51,464 bases of DNA, taken from NCBI GenBank assembly GCA_009777345.1, contig WRMB01000024.1, positions 1-51,464 on the forward strand. The letters are read 5' to 3'. The notes beneath the pieces are model-generated. The model was given only the letters and a program-made list of their open reading frames with translations, did no database searches and was not told where the DNA came from. Source of the DNA: Micrococcales bacterium (GTDB taxonomy: Bacteria; Actinomycetota; Actinomycetes; Actinomycetales; Cellulomonadaceae). This document shows positions 1-9,593 of this stretch, piece after piece. The first letter of the stretch is position 1; each line of letters starts with the position of its first letter. Both the position numbers and the translations under genes were made by a program.

Positions 1-49
1 GAGGTCTTCCTGCTGGGCGGCGTGAGAACCTCCATCATCGGAAGACCTC
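1..49. repeat. Inverted repeat at window edge
   Basis: Ten-base arms GAGGTCTTCC (1-10) and GGAAGACCTC (40-49) are perfect reverse complements around a 29-base centre. It could be the end of a terminator or of a longer repeat cut by the window edge. It lies downstream of the minus-strand gene ending at 95. Confidence 0.4.
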
Positions 50-94
50 GACCCCACCGACGACCGACGCGCCGCCCCTACCAACCCTCACCCG

Positions 95-376
95 TCAGCC
101 CACTACACCCTCAACTGTGAAGAGCCGGTATGCCGCGACGCTCTCGGTCGCGATGTCCACGAGTCGTCTCATTGCGTCCTGCTCGGTGCCGGTGATGACG
201 ACAGGGAGGGGGCAATTCCCGTAACAGCTGTCGTCGTCGCAGTCCAGTAACCAAGACGACTGCGGTGCGTCCGCCGTCACGGGGTGGCCAGCCGGCTCGG
301 TCGGGCGGCCCGGTTCTGGCTCGGCGGCGGACGGCGGTGGCGTTCCCCAGACCGGAGGTGTCGGAATGTCTGCCAT
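95..376 (-). CDS. Hypothetical small protein, Pro-rich N-terminus
   Basis: A 93-residue protein that I do not recognise. The first 40 residues are rich in Pro, Glu and Thr. The second half has a Cys-containing acidic stretch (LLDCDDDSCYGNC) and a helical tail. A GGAGGT ribosome site sits five bases before the ATG at 376, which is the main reason for calling it real. It is divergent from the transporter at 469, with about 90 bases between the starts that must hold both promoters. It has no signal peptide or membrane segment. The two closely spaced Cys pairs could bind a metal, but that is inference. Confidence 0.6.
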   Translation of the reverse strand: MADIPTPPVWGTPPPSAAEPEPGRPTEPAGHPVTADAPQSSWLLDCDDDSCYGNCPLPVVITGTEQDAMRRLVDIATESVAAYRLFTVEGVVG

Positions 377-468
377 CGAGGACCTCCGTGTGCTGGTTCA
401 TGCGCTGGAGAGGGAGTGTAACCGCTCTGTACCAGCGGGTCTGGGCGGTCGGGTGGGACGATGGGACG

Positions 469-1449
469 GTGACGTCTTCGCCTGCGGCCCGGCGCGACCG
501 GCGGTGGGGGGTCGACCCGCTGACCGGGCTGGTGCTGGTGGCGTTGGTGGCGGGGCTGGTCGTGCCGGTGCGGGGGGCGGGCGCGGACGTCGGCCGGTGG
601 GCGGTCACCGCGGCGGTGGTGCTGCTGTTCTTCGGCTACGGGGTGCGTACGTCGCGGGCCGAGCTGCGTGACGCGGTGCGGGCCTGGCGCCTGCAGGTGT
701 CGGTGCTGGTCGCGACGTTCGTGGTGTTCCCGGTGCTTGGGGTGGGGGCCCACCTGGTCCCAGGGCTGGGGGACCTGAGCGGTGGGGTGCTGTACCTGGC
801 GCTGCTGCCGTCCACGGTGCAGTCGTCGGTGGTGCTCACGTCGATCGCCCAGGGCAACGTGCCGGGGGCGATCACCGCGGCGACCGCGTCGAACATCATC
901 GGGATCGTCGCCACGCCTGTGCTGGTCATGCTGTCTGGTTCTGTGCTGATGGGCCGGGCTGGAAGTGGGCTGGGGCCGGGCGCGCTGGTCGGCGTCCTCA
1001 CTCACCTGGTCCTGCCGTTCACGGTCGGGCAGGTCGCGCAGCGCTGGTGGGGACCGTGGCTGAAAGGGCACTCGCGGGTCACCAAGGTCACCGACCGGGG
1101 CACTGTGGTGCTGGTCGTGTACGTCTCGGTGAGCGAAGCGACAGTCTCTGGGGCCTGGACCCGCCTGACACCTGGACACCTGGCGGTGCTGCTCGCGGTG
1201 TGCGCGGTACTGCTGGCCGTGATGCTGCTGGTCACCTGGCACGGCGGGGCCTGGCTGGGCCTGCCCCGCGCCGACCGGATCACCCTGCTCATGTGCGGCT
1301 CGAAGAAGTCCCTGGCCACCGGGCTGCCCATGGCGTCGGTGTTGTTCGTCCCCGCCGTCGCGGCGTCGGTCGCCCTCCCGGTGATCGTCTTCCACCAGCT
1401 CCAGCTGGCGGTCTGCGCCGTGCTGGCCCGGCGCCTGTCGGACGGCTGA
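469..1449 (+). CDS. Bile acid:sodium symporter-like (SBF-like) transporter
   Basis: A roughly 326-residue integral membrane protein with nine to ten hydrophobic segments. It matches the SBF-like (PF13593, YfeH-type) branch of the bile-acid:Na+ symporter superfamily: an early FFGYGVRTSR segment, the central LPSTVQSSVVLT and ASNIIGIVATP motifs of the crossover region, and a late MCGSKKSLATGLPM motif. The substrate is unknown; family members include organic anion transporters. I chose GTG 469 because it places the first membrane segment about 15 residues in, as usual. The open frame extends upstream to 265, but that part is low-complexity and overlaps the divergent gene at 95-376. Confidence 0.75.
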   Translation: MTSSPAARRDRRWGVDPLTGLVLVALVAGLVVPVRGAGADVGRWAVTAAVVLLFFGYGVRTSRAELRDAVRAWRLQVSVLVATFVVFPVLGVGAHLVPGLGDLSGGVLYLALLPSTVQSSVVLTSIAQGNVPGAITAATASNIIGIVATPVLVMLSGSVLMGRAGSGLGPGALVGVLTHLVLPFTVGQVAQRWWGPWLKGHSRVTKVTDRGTVVLVVYVSVSEATVSGAWTRLTPGHLAVLLAVCAVLLAVMLLVTWHGGAWLGLPRADRITLLMCGSKKSLATGLPMASVLFVPAVAASVALPVIVFHQLQLAVCAVLARRLSDG

Positions 1450-1468
1450 CGGCTGTCGGGATCGGCGC

Positions 1469-1696
1469 CTACCCGGCGATGAGCTCGGTGAGGATCTCGG
1501 AACCTGGTCGACCGTTCTGGGCCTGCGCTGCGGCGCGGTACGTGACCTCCGCCGCGTCGGTCCTGATCTTGAGGACCTGGAGGGCGTAGCCGCCGACGAC
1601 CTTGAGACGCATGGAGGGGAAATCGACGGGAAGGTCTTTGTCGAGGGCGCGCAGCGCCTTGGTGACAAGAAAGTCCTCCGGGAGAACGAGGGTCAC
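1469..1696 (-). pseudogene. Truncated nucleotidyltransferase-like stub
   Basis: A 75-codon reading frame starting at GTG 1696. Its start overlaps the stop of the upstream frame (GTGA), a sign of translational coupling. Residues 28-47 (MRLKVVGGYALQVLKIRT) look like the Gly-Gly nucleotide-binding strand of small nucleotidyltransferases (DUF6036/AbiEii-like), where a DxD motif should follow. Here the sequence ends after about 25 unrelated residues with no Asp pair. Family members are normally 150-250 residues, so I read this as a 5' fragment. GC content is visibly lower than in the neighbours, which suggests acquired DNA. It could instead be a short intact protein. Confidence 0.5.
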
Positions 1697-1926
1697 AGCG
1701 TGTACCTCTCCTTGCCGTTGATCTTCAGCATATCGTTGAAGTAGTCGATGCTCTCGCGGCTGAACTCGTCGGAGTGCTTGCGCATGTACTTGACGGTCAG
1801 CCCGAAGTCGAACTCCTAGAGCTTCGCGATCCAGACGTAGAACGACGGGCCGTCGACAAGGTTCCTAGCCATCGAGAAGAACATGATGTTGTCGCGGATG
1901 GACCCGGTCGACTTTCGGACGCTCAT
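1693..1926 (-). pseudogene. Small ORF interrupted by an in-frame TAG
   Basis: ATG 1926 with AGGAG five bases upstream starts a frame that meets TAG at 1818-1816 (codon 37). The same frame then continues with protein-like sequence (EFDFGLTVKYMRKHSDEF) for 40 more codons to TGA at 1695-1693, overlapping the next start by GTGA. Both halves have the same composition, so a single nonsense change in a 77-residue gene is the simplest reading. I do not recognise the family. It probably formed one operon with the nucleotidyltransferase stub, in the manner of an antitoxin plus toxin pair. Confidence 0.5.
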
Positions 1927-2099
1927 GTCGCTCCTGTCTGGCCGCAGAGGTCGTTGGTGACCAGGTGTCCAGTCTAGTGTCGATCGTCTCGGCAGCAGCT
2001 GGCACGACCTGTCGAGCTTGCCGCGCACGGAGCCCAGAGACGCGCATCGAGACATGTCTCCGGACTCCGTGGCGGGGGGAGCAAGCAGTACTGGGTCGA

Positions 2100-2852
2100 C
2101 TATCGCGCCATCAGTGCGAACACGCCCCACCCGAAGTGGGTGCGGGCGCCGGCCGCGTACAGCTGCGGTTCGGTCGCCAGCATGTGGCGGACCGCGTCGT
2201 GCAGCTCGTGGTCCGGATGGGCGTCGGCCCAGCGCCGCATCGACAGCCACTGCGCGGCCTGGTAGCGGTCCCAGGACTCCTCGGTGGCGCAGATCATCTC
2301 CACCACGTCGTAGCCCTGGGCGCCGAACCAGGCCAGCAGGTCCGGCAGGGTCATGTAGTCCTGCACGGTCAGGACCTGGTCGGACTCCGCCTGGCACCAG
2401 GCCAGGGCCTCCTCGGTCGCCGGGACCGTGCGCCAGTACGGTTCGCCCACCAGCAGCATCCCGCCGGGTACGAGGCTCTGGTTCAGCAGGTCGAGGGTGC
2501 CGGGCACCCCGCCGCCGATCCAGGTCGCACCCACGCAGGCCGCCACGTCCACGGGTTCGTCGACGACGTAGCCGCTGGCGTCAGCCTCGACGAACCGGAC
2601 CGCGTCGCTCACGCCGAGCTGGTCGGCCCGGGCCCGGGCCTGGGCCAGGAAGTCGGGGTTGAGGTCCACCCCCAGGCCGGTGATCTGGTGGTCGCGCGCC
2701 CAGGTGGCCAGCAGCTCGCCGGAGCCGCAGGCCAGGTCGAGCAGACGCGTCCCCGGGGGGAGACGGAGTGCGGCACCGAAGTCGGCCAGCTGCCGTTCGG
2801 TCAGGGGGTTGTGGATGCGGTGGTGGAACTCACGGATCGAGAAGATAAGCAA
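2100..2852 (-). CDS. Class I SAM-dependent methyltransferase
   Basis: A 250-residue Rossmann-fold methyltransferase. Motif I is LLDLACGSGE at about residues 38-47. The acidic end of strand 2 is LGVDLNPD, motif II/III is VRFVEADASGY, and the post-I motif DVAACVGATW follows. The C-terminal third is alpha-helical and ends in HFGWGVFALMAR. The start is TTG 2852, chosen because AAGGAG lies eight bases upstream. The substrate cannot be deduced; the layout resembles small-molecule methyltransferases. The gene is divergent from the HEAT-repeat gene at 3168. Confidence 0.8.
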   Translation of the reverse strand: MLIFSIREFHHRIHNPLTERQLADFGAALRLPPGTRLLDLACGSGELLATWARDHQITGLGVDLNPDFLAQARARADQLGVSDAVRFVEADASGYVVDEPVDVAACVGATWIGGGVPGTLDLLNQSLVPGGMLLVGEPYWRTVPATEEALAWCQAESDQVLTVQDYMTLPDLLAWFGAQGYDVVEMICATEESWDRYQAAQWLSMRRWADAHPDHELHDAVRHMLATEPQLYAAGARTHFGWGVFALMAR

Positions 2853-3167
2853 GACGGTGCTCCTTGGACTGGTTCGGGTGGTTGTTCGCGTGGGAGCGGG
2901 CAGACCCGCTCACCGGCACCGAGACCGTCATCTGGCATCACGCCTTCTGTGATCGCCCGGCGCGCTGACCGCGACCGGGCGGGGCTCCGCACGAGCCACC
3001 CACGACACTACGGCCAGTTTCGGCTGGCCTGCCATGTTTTACCGCGGCCGTCCGCCAACCTGCTGCGATGCCGGGAGACCTGGACGACCACGTCTCGGGT
3101 TGCGGCCCTGCCGGTGGGTCCTGGCGGGGCGAAGTTCCGCACCCCGAGGGATGAGACAATCTACGGC
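2853..3167. other. Intergenic region between divergent genes
   Basis: This 315-base gap must carry the promoters for the methyltransferase (minus strand) and the HEAT-repeat gene (plus strand). I see the AAGGAG site of the methyltransferase and no other clear motif. The reading frames crossing it have shadow-like composition. Confidence 0.4.
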
Positions 3168-4097
3168 GTGTCGATTCACGGTATTCCACTGAGTCCCGAG
3201 GTTGTCTCCGTCCTGGCTGACGCCGAGGTTTTCGACTGGACTGCCGTGTCGCACGCCTACTGGGATGCGGCCGACGTTCCTGCCATGCTGGCGGCCCTGG
3301 CTGCGGGCCAGGACGTCGGGCCCGACAGTCCTGTGGGAGACCTGTGGGGTTCGCTCTACCACCAGGGCACGGTGTACCCCGCGTCGACTGCAGCGGTGCC
3401 GTTCCTGGCGCGGCTGGCCGCAGCCGGGGCTGAGGCCAAGGAGTGCCTGTTGCAGCTGGGGGCAATGGCCCAGAGCGACGACGGGCTCGAACTCTCAGAC
3501 CCGGAAGAGGTGCGGGACGCTGTGCGCGGCCAGGTCGGCGTTCTGCGTCCGCTGGCCGAGCACGGCCAGGCCGAGATCCGTCAGGCGACGGTGTTCGCCC
3601 TCGGTCAGACGCGGTCGTGCGACCTGGCACCGCTCCTGGGCGACGTCCTGGCGCATGACACGGAACCGGTCGTCCGTGCCGAAGCGCTGATGGGCCTTGC
3701 CCGTTGCGAGCATGATGTGGCCGCCCTGGTTGCCTCGGCCCTCGACGACCCGGACGACGCGGTCCGGTTGGCCGGTGTCGTCGCGGCCCTCGACGCGGGA
3801 CGGTCCTGGAACGACAGCATGCACGAGGCGCTGCTGTCGGTCGCTGACCCGGACGGTGTCAGCGAGCACTTCTGCGAAAATCTGCTCGACGCCTGGTACG
3901 GATCGTTCGACTGGGTCGTGCAGATGCTCTGCGAGACCGGGCAGGGTGAAGCCGCCGCCCGGCTTCTGATCGATGCCGCAGGCTCTGAGGTCATCAGCCT
4001 GAGGACAGTGCTTCACTCAGCACCCTTGGTGCTGGACAGTCCGACGATCGACGGACAGTCCCGGGAGGCGCTGCGTCAAGCCCTCGCGGGACGCTGA
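3168..4097 (+). CDS. HEAT-repeat protein
   Basis: A 309-residue, mostly helical, acidic protein. After an N-terminal segment (WDAADVPAMLAALAAG, then a WGSLYHQGTVYPAS region) there are several 30-residue helical pairs with the HEAT pattern, for example ATVFALGQT...LLGDVLAHD, VVRAEALMGLARCE and VALVASALDDPDDAVRLAGV. HEAT/PBS-lyase repeats are protein-protein interaction scaffolds. The N-terminal half resembles a family common in actinobacteria that has no assigned role. The start is uncertain: GTG 3168 fits the protein-like onset but lacks a close ribosome site. It may be leaderless, since a CAATCT-like -10 sits just upstream. Confidence 0.7.
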   Translation: MSIHGIPLSPEVVSVLADAEVFDWTAVSHAYWDAADVPAMLAALAAGQDVGPDSPVGDLWGSLYHQGTVYPASTAAVPFLARLAAAGAEAKECLLQLGAMAQSDDGLELSDPEEVRDAVRGQVGVLRPLAEHGQAEIRQATVFALGQTRSCDLAPLLGDVLAHDTEPVVRAEALMGLARCEHDVAALVASALDDPDDAVRLAGVVAALDAGRSWNDSMHEALLSVADPDGVSEHFCENLLDAWYGSFDWVVQMLCETGQGEAAARLLIDAAGSEVISLRTVLHSAPLVLDSPTIDGQSREALRQALAGR

Positions 4098-4135
4098 CGG
4101 GAGACCCATGCCACGAACCATCGAGGTGGGGCCCC

Positions 4136-4729
4136 CTAGCCCGGATCCCGGCGCATGAGGACCCGGGGGAAGCCGCCGGAGACGGACTGGGTGTCCATCG
4201 CCTTGTGGAAACCGGCGCGCTCGAAGATAGTTCGGGTGCCGACGTAAGCCATGGTCAGGTCGACCCGTTCGGTGCCGTTGTCGACGGGGTACCCCTCGAC
4301 GGCAGGGGCGCCCTGGCTGAAGGCGTAGTCCGCCGCGCCACGGACCAGCGTGACGGCCAGGCCCTGGCGACGGTGCCCCGGCTGCACGCGCACGCACCAC
4401 ACCACCCAGACGTCCAGGTCGTCGACCTGGGGGATCTTCCGGCTGCGGCTGTAGGGCAGCTGGCGGCGTGGTGCCGTGGCGGCCCACCCGGCGACCTGGC
4501 CGTCCACGTAGGCCAGGACACCCGGGGCCACGTCCTGGCGGGTCAGCTCACGCACCCTGTCCCCGCGGGCCGGGCCAGTCAGCGACCGGTTCTCGGCGGC
4601 AGGGAGCCGGTGGCTGAGGCACCAGCACACCGTCGCCTGCGGGTTCTTCGGGCCCAGCACCGCCGCCAGGTCGTCGAAGCGCGCCTCGGTGGCCGGTTCG
4701 ACGACGACCGCGGGGTTGTGGACGCCCAT
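4136..4729 (-). CDS. GNAT family N-acetyltransferase
   Basis: A 197-residue acyl-CoA-dependent acetyltransferase. The core has GVLAYVDGQVAGWAA (beta 2-3), VWVVWCVRVQPGHRRQGLA with the Q/R-x-x-G-x-A acetyl-CoA loop (about residues 105-125), and a C-terminal YVGTRTIFERAGFHK helix-strand typical of GNATs. The N-terminal 60 residues carry a CWCLSHRLP segment seen in a subgroup of actinobacterial GNATs. The substrate is unknown. It converges with the HEAT-repeat gene 38 bases away. Confidence 0.8.
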   Translation of the reverse strand: MGVHNPAVVVEPATEARFDDLAAVLGPKNPQATVCWCLSHRLPAAENRSLTGPARGDRVRELTRQDVAPGVLAYVDGQVAGWAATAPRRQLPYSRSRKIPQVDDLDVWVVWCVRVQPGHRRQGLAVTLVRGAADYAFSQGAPAVEGYPVDNGTERVDLTMAYVGTRTIFERAGFHKAMDTQSVSGGFPRVLMRRDPG

Positions 4730-4930
4730 CGTCCTAGCTTACTCCCCAGGCGTTCGAGCCCGTGTGCACCGTGAACAGGGGCCTTGCATACCTGGGGTGA
4801 GCCGACGATGCTGTTATCGCCGGTTCCCGTGGTCGGCGGGGGAGCCAGGCTCTGGTAGAGAGGCGAATGACACCGATGTGATTCGGGGCGTAGTCTACGA
4901 GGCCCCGGTACCCGGACGAGAGGACGTGAC

Positions 4931-5221
4931 GTGACGGCGACCCTGCCCGAGGCGGTCGACGTGGTCGAGGCTGCCTGCCTGTCAGAGCGGGACCAGCAGA
5001 TCCTCGCCTTCGAACGGCAGTGGTGGCGCTACGCCGGGGCCAAAGAGCAGGCCGTGCGCGAGCTGTTCGACCTGTCCGCCACCCGGTACTACCAGGTGCT
5101 CAACGCCCTCATCGACGAACCGGCGGCGCTGGCCCACGACCCGATGCTGGTCAAGCGGCTGCGCCGGATGCGCACCTCCCGGCAGCGCGCCCGCAGCGCC
5201 CGCAGGCTCAACGCCGTCTAG
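4931..5221 (+). CDS. DUF3263 family protein
   Basis: A 96-residue protein with the DUF3263 signature: LSERDQQILAFERQWWRYAGAKEQA, an Arg/Tyr-rich helix (LSATRYYQVLNALID) and a basic tail (LRRMRTSRQRARSARRL). The fold looks like a small helix-turn-helix DNA-binding domain. In actinobacteria this gene very often precedes a LytR_C gene, as it does here. The start is GTG 4931, with GAGAGG upstream. No function has been demonstrated that I know of. Confidence 0.8.
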   Translation: MTATLPEAVDVVEAACLSERDQQILAFERQWWRYAGAKEQAVRELFDLSATRYYQVLNALIDEPAALAHDPMLVKRLRRMRTSRQRARSARRLNAV

Positions 5222-5344
5222 CTGCGTCGGGGAAGGACGAACGTCTGGCTTCGGCCCTCGTCCCTCGCGCGTGACGACGGGCGTTGTCGGCCGTGTTCGT
5301 CGTACCCGTCCTGTTTTGCGGCCGGAGCGGCTAGCCTGTCGGAC

Positions 5345-5968
5345 GTGAGCAAGAAGGGCTACCCGTACGACAAGGACGAGTTCGACGCGCCGGTCGACCC
5401 GGACGGTCCGCACGGCGTGCACCGGGCGCCGCGGTCCGCGTGGAGCCGGTGGTGGCCGTTCCTGGTCGTCATCGTCGTCGTCCCGGCGCTGACCTTCGCT
5501 GCCGTGTACTGGGCGTTGCAGTCGTCCCCAGGGTCCAGCGGCAGCTCGTCAGGCCAGACACCGGCGGCCGAGCAGCCCGGCGAGGAAGAACTGCCCGACG
5601 AGGATCCCGACGACGGGACCGAGCCGGACGACGAGCCTGCCGATCCGGTGCTCACCACGCAGGTCATGGTGATCAACGCGGGCAGCGGGCAGACCGGGCT
5701 GGCCAGCCAGGTGAGCGACGCGCTCAAGGAGGCAGGCTTCGCCACGCAGAACACCCCGGGCAACGGCGCCAAGGGCGGCCGCACCGCCGACACGGTGTAC
5801 TACCAGTCGGAAGACCTCAGGGTCACGGCGGAGGCGGTCGCGGAGGCCGTCGGTGAGGCTCAGGGCCAGGCGGCCGTCGTGGAGCAGGGCCTGCCGACCG
5901 TCGACATGCCCACAGGGGAGCCCGCACCGCAGATCATCGTGATGCTCGTCAACAAACCGCGACCCTGA
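5345..5968 (+). CDS. LytR C-terminal domain membrane protein
   Basis: A 207-residue single-pass membrane protein: an acidic cytoplasmic N-terminus (1-36), a membrane segment (about 37-58), an extracellular Ser/Gly/Glu/Asp-rich linker (about 60-105), then a LytR_C domain (about 106-205; MVINAGSGQTGLASQVSDAL...GFA). LytR_C domains occur at the end of LCP cell-wall ligases and as stand-alone proteins thought to sit at the cell envelope. Here the catalytic LCP domain is absent. It lies 120 bases after the DUF3263 gene and 260 bases before groL. The start is GTG 5345. Confidence 0.8.
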   Translation: MSKKGYPYDKDEFDAPVDPDGPHGVHRAPRSAWSRWWPFLVVIVVVPALTFAAVYWALQSSPGSSGSSSGQTPAAEQPGEEELPDEDPDDGTEPDDEPADPVLTTQVMVINAGSGQTGLASQVSDALKEAGFATQNTPGNGAKGGRTADTVYYQSEDLRVTAEAVAEAVGEAQGQAAVVEQGLPTVDMPTGEPAPQIIVMLVNKPRP

Positions 5969-6049
5969 TCCCGCCGATCGGCCCCACCGTCCCGCCACGC
6001 TCGCCGCGGCGGTCAGGGCGCGGTGACTTGGTCCGTCCCAGGTAGCGAG

Positions 6050-6076
6050 CTTGCACTCGACGGGGTCGAGTGCTAA
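6050..6076. promoter_or_regulatory. CIRCE operator 1 upstream of groL
   Basis: CTTGCACTC-N9-GAGTGCTAA matches the HrcA-binding CIRCE consensus TTAGCACTC-N9-GAGTGCTAA in 16 of 18 arm positions. TTGCAC (6051-6056) may also be the -35 box, with a TAACCA-like -10 17 bases downstream, so HrcA would block RNA polymerase directly. Confidence 0.85.
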
Positions 6077-6084
6077 CCATGTAC

Positions 6085-6111
6085 CTAGCACTCTCGCAGT
6101 GAGAGTGCTAG
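6085..6111. promoter_or_regulatory. CIRCE operator 2 upstream of groL
   Basis: CTAGCACTC-N9-GAGTGCTAG is a second, fully symmetrical CIRCE element, 8 bases after the first. It lies between the likely promoter and the start codon at 6229, in the 5' untranslated region. Confidence 0.9.
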
Positions 6112-6156
6112 GAACTCCCGGGCTCCCGGTGAGGTCCGTCGCCGGGCGGGACATGA

Positions 6157-7857
<1,701 letters not shown>

Positions 7858-7874
7858 TCCCTGCTTCCTGCACG

Positions 7875-7908
7875 ACGGGGCCGGTCACCTGTGGGTGACC
7901 GGCCCCGT
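7875..7908. terminator. groL: Hairpin terminator after groL
   Basis: A perfect 15-base-pair stem (7875-7889 with 7894-7908) closes a TGTG loop, 17 bases after the groL stop. A short T-containing stretch follows on the plus strand (GTCGTTGTT). Confidence 0.85.
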
Positions 7909-7940
7909 CCGTCGTTGTTCGCGCCTTCCACATTCCGCCT

Positions 7941-8002
7941 GTGCGACACTTCCGTGCCAGAACGACACTTTGAACTGTCGTTCTGGCGTGGAAATGTCGC
8001 AC
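7941..8002. repeat. 62-bp palindromic repeat, copy A
   Basis: Two 27-base arms begin and end with GTGCGACA / TGTCGCAC and contain CCAGAACGACA / TGTCGTTCTGG, around an 8-base centre (CTTTGAAC). It lies between the groL terminator and the frameshifted DUF559 gene. Related copies are at 8999, 9289, 14112, 14891 and 15911. Confidence 0.9.
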
Positions 8003-8008
8003 GGGCGG

Positions 8009-8904
8009 TCAGGGGTGTTGGGCGGTGGCTAGGGCGTGGCGGATGCGGGCGACCAGGCGGGGTGGGTCGCGGAGGTCTTCGGCGGTGACGCGGATCACTC
8101 GCCAGCCGGCCTCGGTGATGGCGTCGTGGCGGCGTTTCTCCTTGAACCAGGCGTCGCCGACGTACTTGGTGCGGCCGTCGTACTCGATGGCGACCCGCAG
8201 CTGGGGGTAGCCGAGATCGACCCAGTACGTCCCGCGCCAGGTCTGCACCGCGACCTGGGTCTGGGGGCAGGCAGGCCACCGGCCACAAGGAGGTAGCGCG
8301 TCGCTGTCTCTGGGGCCGACTCGGCTCCTGGGTCGGCAGCGGCCAGCACCCGTCGGGCGGCCGCGACTCCGGCGCGGCCTTGGAGACATTCGAGCAGGGT
8401 GGTGATCTCGGCAGCCTCGGCACCGGCCCGCAGTGCCCCGTCGGCGACCACCAGTGCGTCCAGCACCGGCAGGGACCGGGCACAGTCGACGACGGTCAGG
8501 GCGAGGCTGGTGACGGGCAGGTCGCAGACCGTGGCGCGGTGGGCCTCAGGTACCGGGTCGACGTGACGTCGCACTGACCGCTGACCAGGTCCCGGTCGGG
8601 TGGGCTGACGCAGGTGGGTGGCGGGAGCGTCGTCCCACACGGGCAGTCCCCACAGCAGGGCTGCCGACTCGTGGCTGAACCAGTGGGGGACGGTCGTCCG
8701 CCGGTGCACCGCCACGATCTGGGCCAGTGCTCGATCCCGCTGGCCGGTCGGGCGGTCCGCTGCGACGTACGCGCCTCGGCTGACCGGTTCCCACGCGCCG
8801 GTGCGCACCTGGGCGGCGACGACAGCGGTCGGATGGTCACGGGCGAAGAACACGTCGGGCAGCGTGGGCGGTACGGGTCGCGTCGACCCTGGTCGGACAG
8901 GCAT
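8009..8904 (-). pseudogene. AbiEi-like/DUF559 endonuclease-like gene with frameshift
   Basis: From ATG 8904 (GAGGTGG site five bases upstream) the frame encodes about 210 residues resembling actinobacterial proteins with an AbiEi-type N-terminus: FFARDHPTAVVAAQVRTGAW, then SRGAYVAA. It then loses sense near 8263-8267. The next frame carries the expected C-terminal DUF559/Vsr-like endonuclease domain (YWVDLGYPQLRVAIEYDGRTK, KEKRRHDAITEAGWRVIRVT), ending at 8009. One extra base in the G5 tract (minus-strand C5) at 8263-8267 would restore one 298-residue protein. This is a true frameshift, a phase-variable tract or a sequencing error. Confidence 0.8.
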
Positions 8905-8998
8905 GGGTCCACCTCACCCCATACCGCACCCTCAGTTGTTCCCGTCTGTGCGCACACCGTCACCACCGTGGGCTGTGGACGGTTCGTCGGCCAGTCCC

Positions 8999-9060
8999 GT
9001 GCGACACTTCCACGCCAGAACGACAGTTCAAAATGTCGCTCGCGCGTGAAAGTGTCGCAC
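8999..9060. repeat. 62-bp palindromic repeat, copy B
   Basis: Same length and ends as copy A, with arms around GTTCAAAA. The outer 12 bases and the flank CTGGCCTGGGTGCCGC are shared with copy D at 14112, so this copy was duplicated together with the adjacent unknown gene. Confidence 0.9.
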
Positions 9061-9078
9061 TGGCCTGGGTGCCGCTGC

Positions 9079-9252
9079 TTACCCTTCGTCGATGAGTTGG
9101 TCGATGAGTTGGTTGGCCAGCTCGCGCTCGGCCGTCAGCACCTCCTGCTGGGCGGAGCGGAACTCGTTCCAGTCGATCGGTTCGGTCCGCGCCGCCGAAG
9201 TAAGGCTCGTGAGCCTTGTCTGCGCTTCTTGCAGTCTCTCAGCTGGGGACAC
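9079..9252 (-). CDS. Unknown protein, internally deleted paralogue
   Basis: A 57-residue frame from GTG 9252 with a GGAGG site. Residues 1-46 are nearly identical to the start of the 219-residue protein at 14192-14851, and the last residues (ELANQLID...) match its C-terminus. The middle 166 codons are missing, cleanly and in frame. The ATG of the longer paralogue has also been lost and a GTG three bases upstream is used. A 12-base tandem duplication (LIDQLID) lies near the stop. The product is probably non-functional, but the frame is open. Confidence 0.5.
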   Translation of the reverse strand: MSPAERLQEAQTRLTSLTSAARTEPIDWNEFRSAQQEVLTAERELANQLIDQLIDEG

Positions 9253-9288
9253 CGCTCCCTCCGTCGTCGCTCGGGCGGTCCCGTTCGT

Positions 9289-9316
9289 GTGCGACACTTT
9301 CACGCCAGAGCGACAC
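9289..9316. repeat. Half copy of the 62-bp repeat, copy C
   Basis: Only the left arm (GTGCGACACTTTCACGCCAG, then AGCGACAC) is present. The right arm has been replaced by unrelated sequence from about 9317, where the membrane fragment begins. The flank before it matches the flank of copy E. Confidence 0.8.
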
Positions 9317-9320
9317 CTCA

Positions 9321-9563
9321 GTGCTGTGGGAAGGCTTGTGGTTGTGGGTGCTGGCTGGCGTCGCGGCCACCGGGCTGTCGATCCCGCTGGGCTATGCCGT
9401 GTTCGTGGCAACACGGGAGTTCGACACGACCTACTACTGGCCGGTGCTACCAAACCTCGGACTGCTCGCGACCGTCGGGGTGGTCTGCGCGACCGTCCCG
9501 TTGGCGGCGCTGCGCCTGGTCCGTCGCGGCTCCCTGATCGAACGGCTCGGACGGCACGACTGA
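9321..9563 (+). pseudogene. Membrane-protein fragment, FtsX-like C-terminus
   Basis: An 80-residue open frame from GTG 9321 with two hydrophobic segments (about residues 6-26 and 41-62) and a basic tail (RLVRRGSLIERLGRHD). The pattern of GLSIPLGYAVF followed by a second helix and an Arg-rich end resembles the last two helices of FtsX/MacB-type ABC permeases, which suggests a 3' remnant. It starts exactly where repeat copy C is broken. There is no convincing ribosome site. An alternative is a small two-helix membrane protein. Confidence 0.35.
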
Positions 9564-9593
9564 GCCCTGCCCCCCTGAGCCCTGCCCCGCCAG

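Noticed and set aside
1965..3167. Long upstream extension of the HEAT-repeat frame
   Set aside because: It is antisense to the methyltransferase and has shadow composition; protein-like sequence begins only near 3168.
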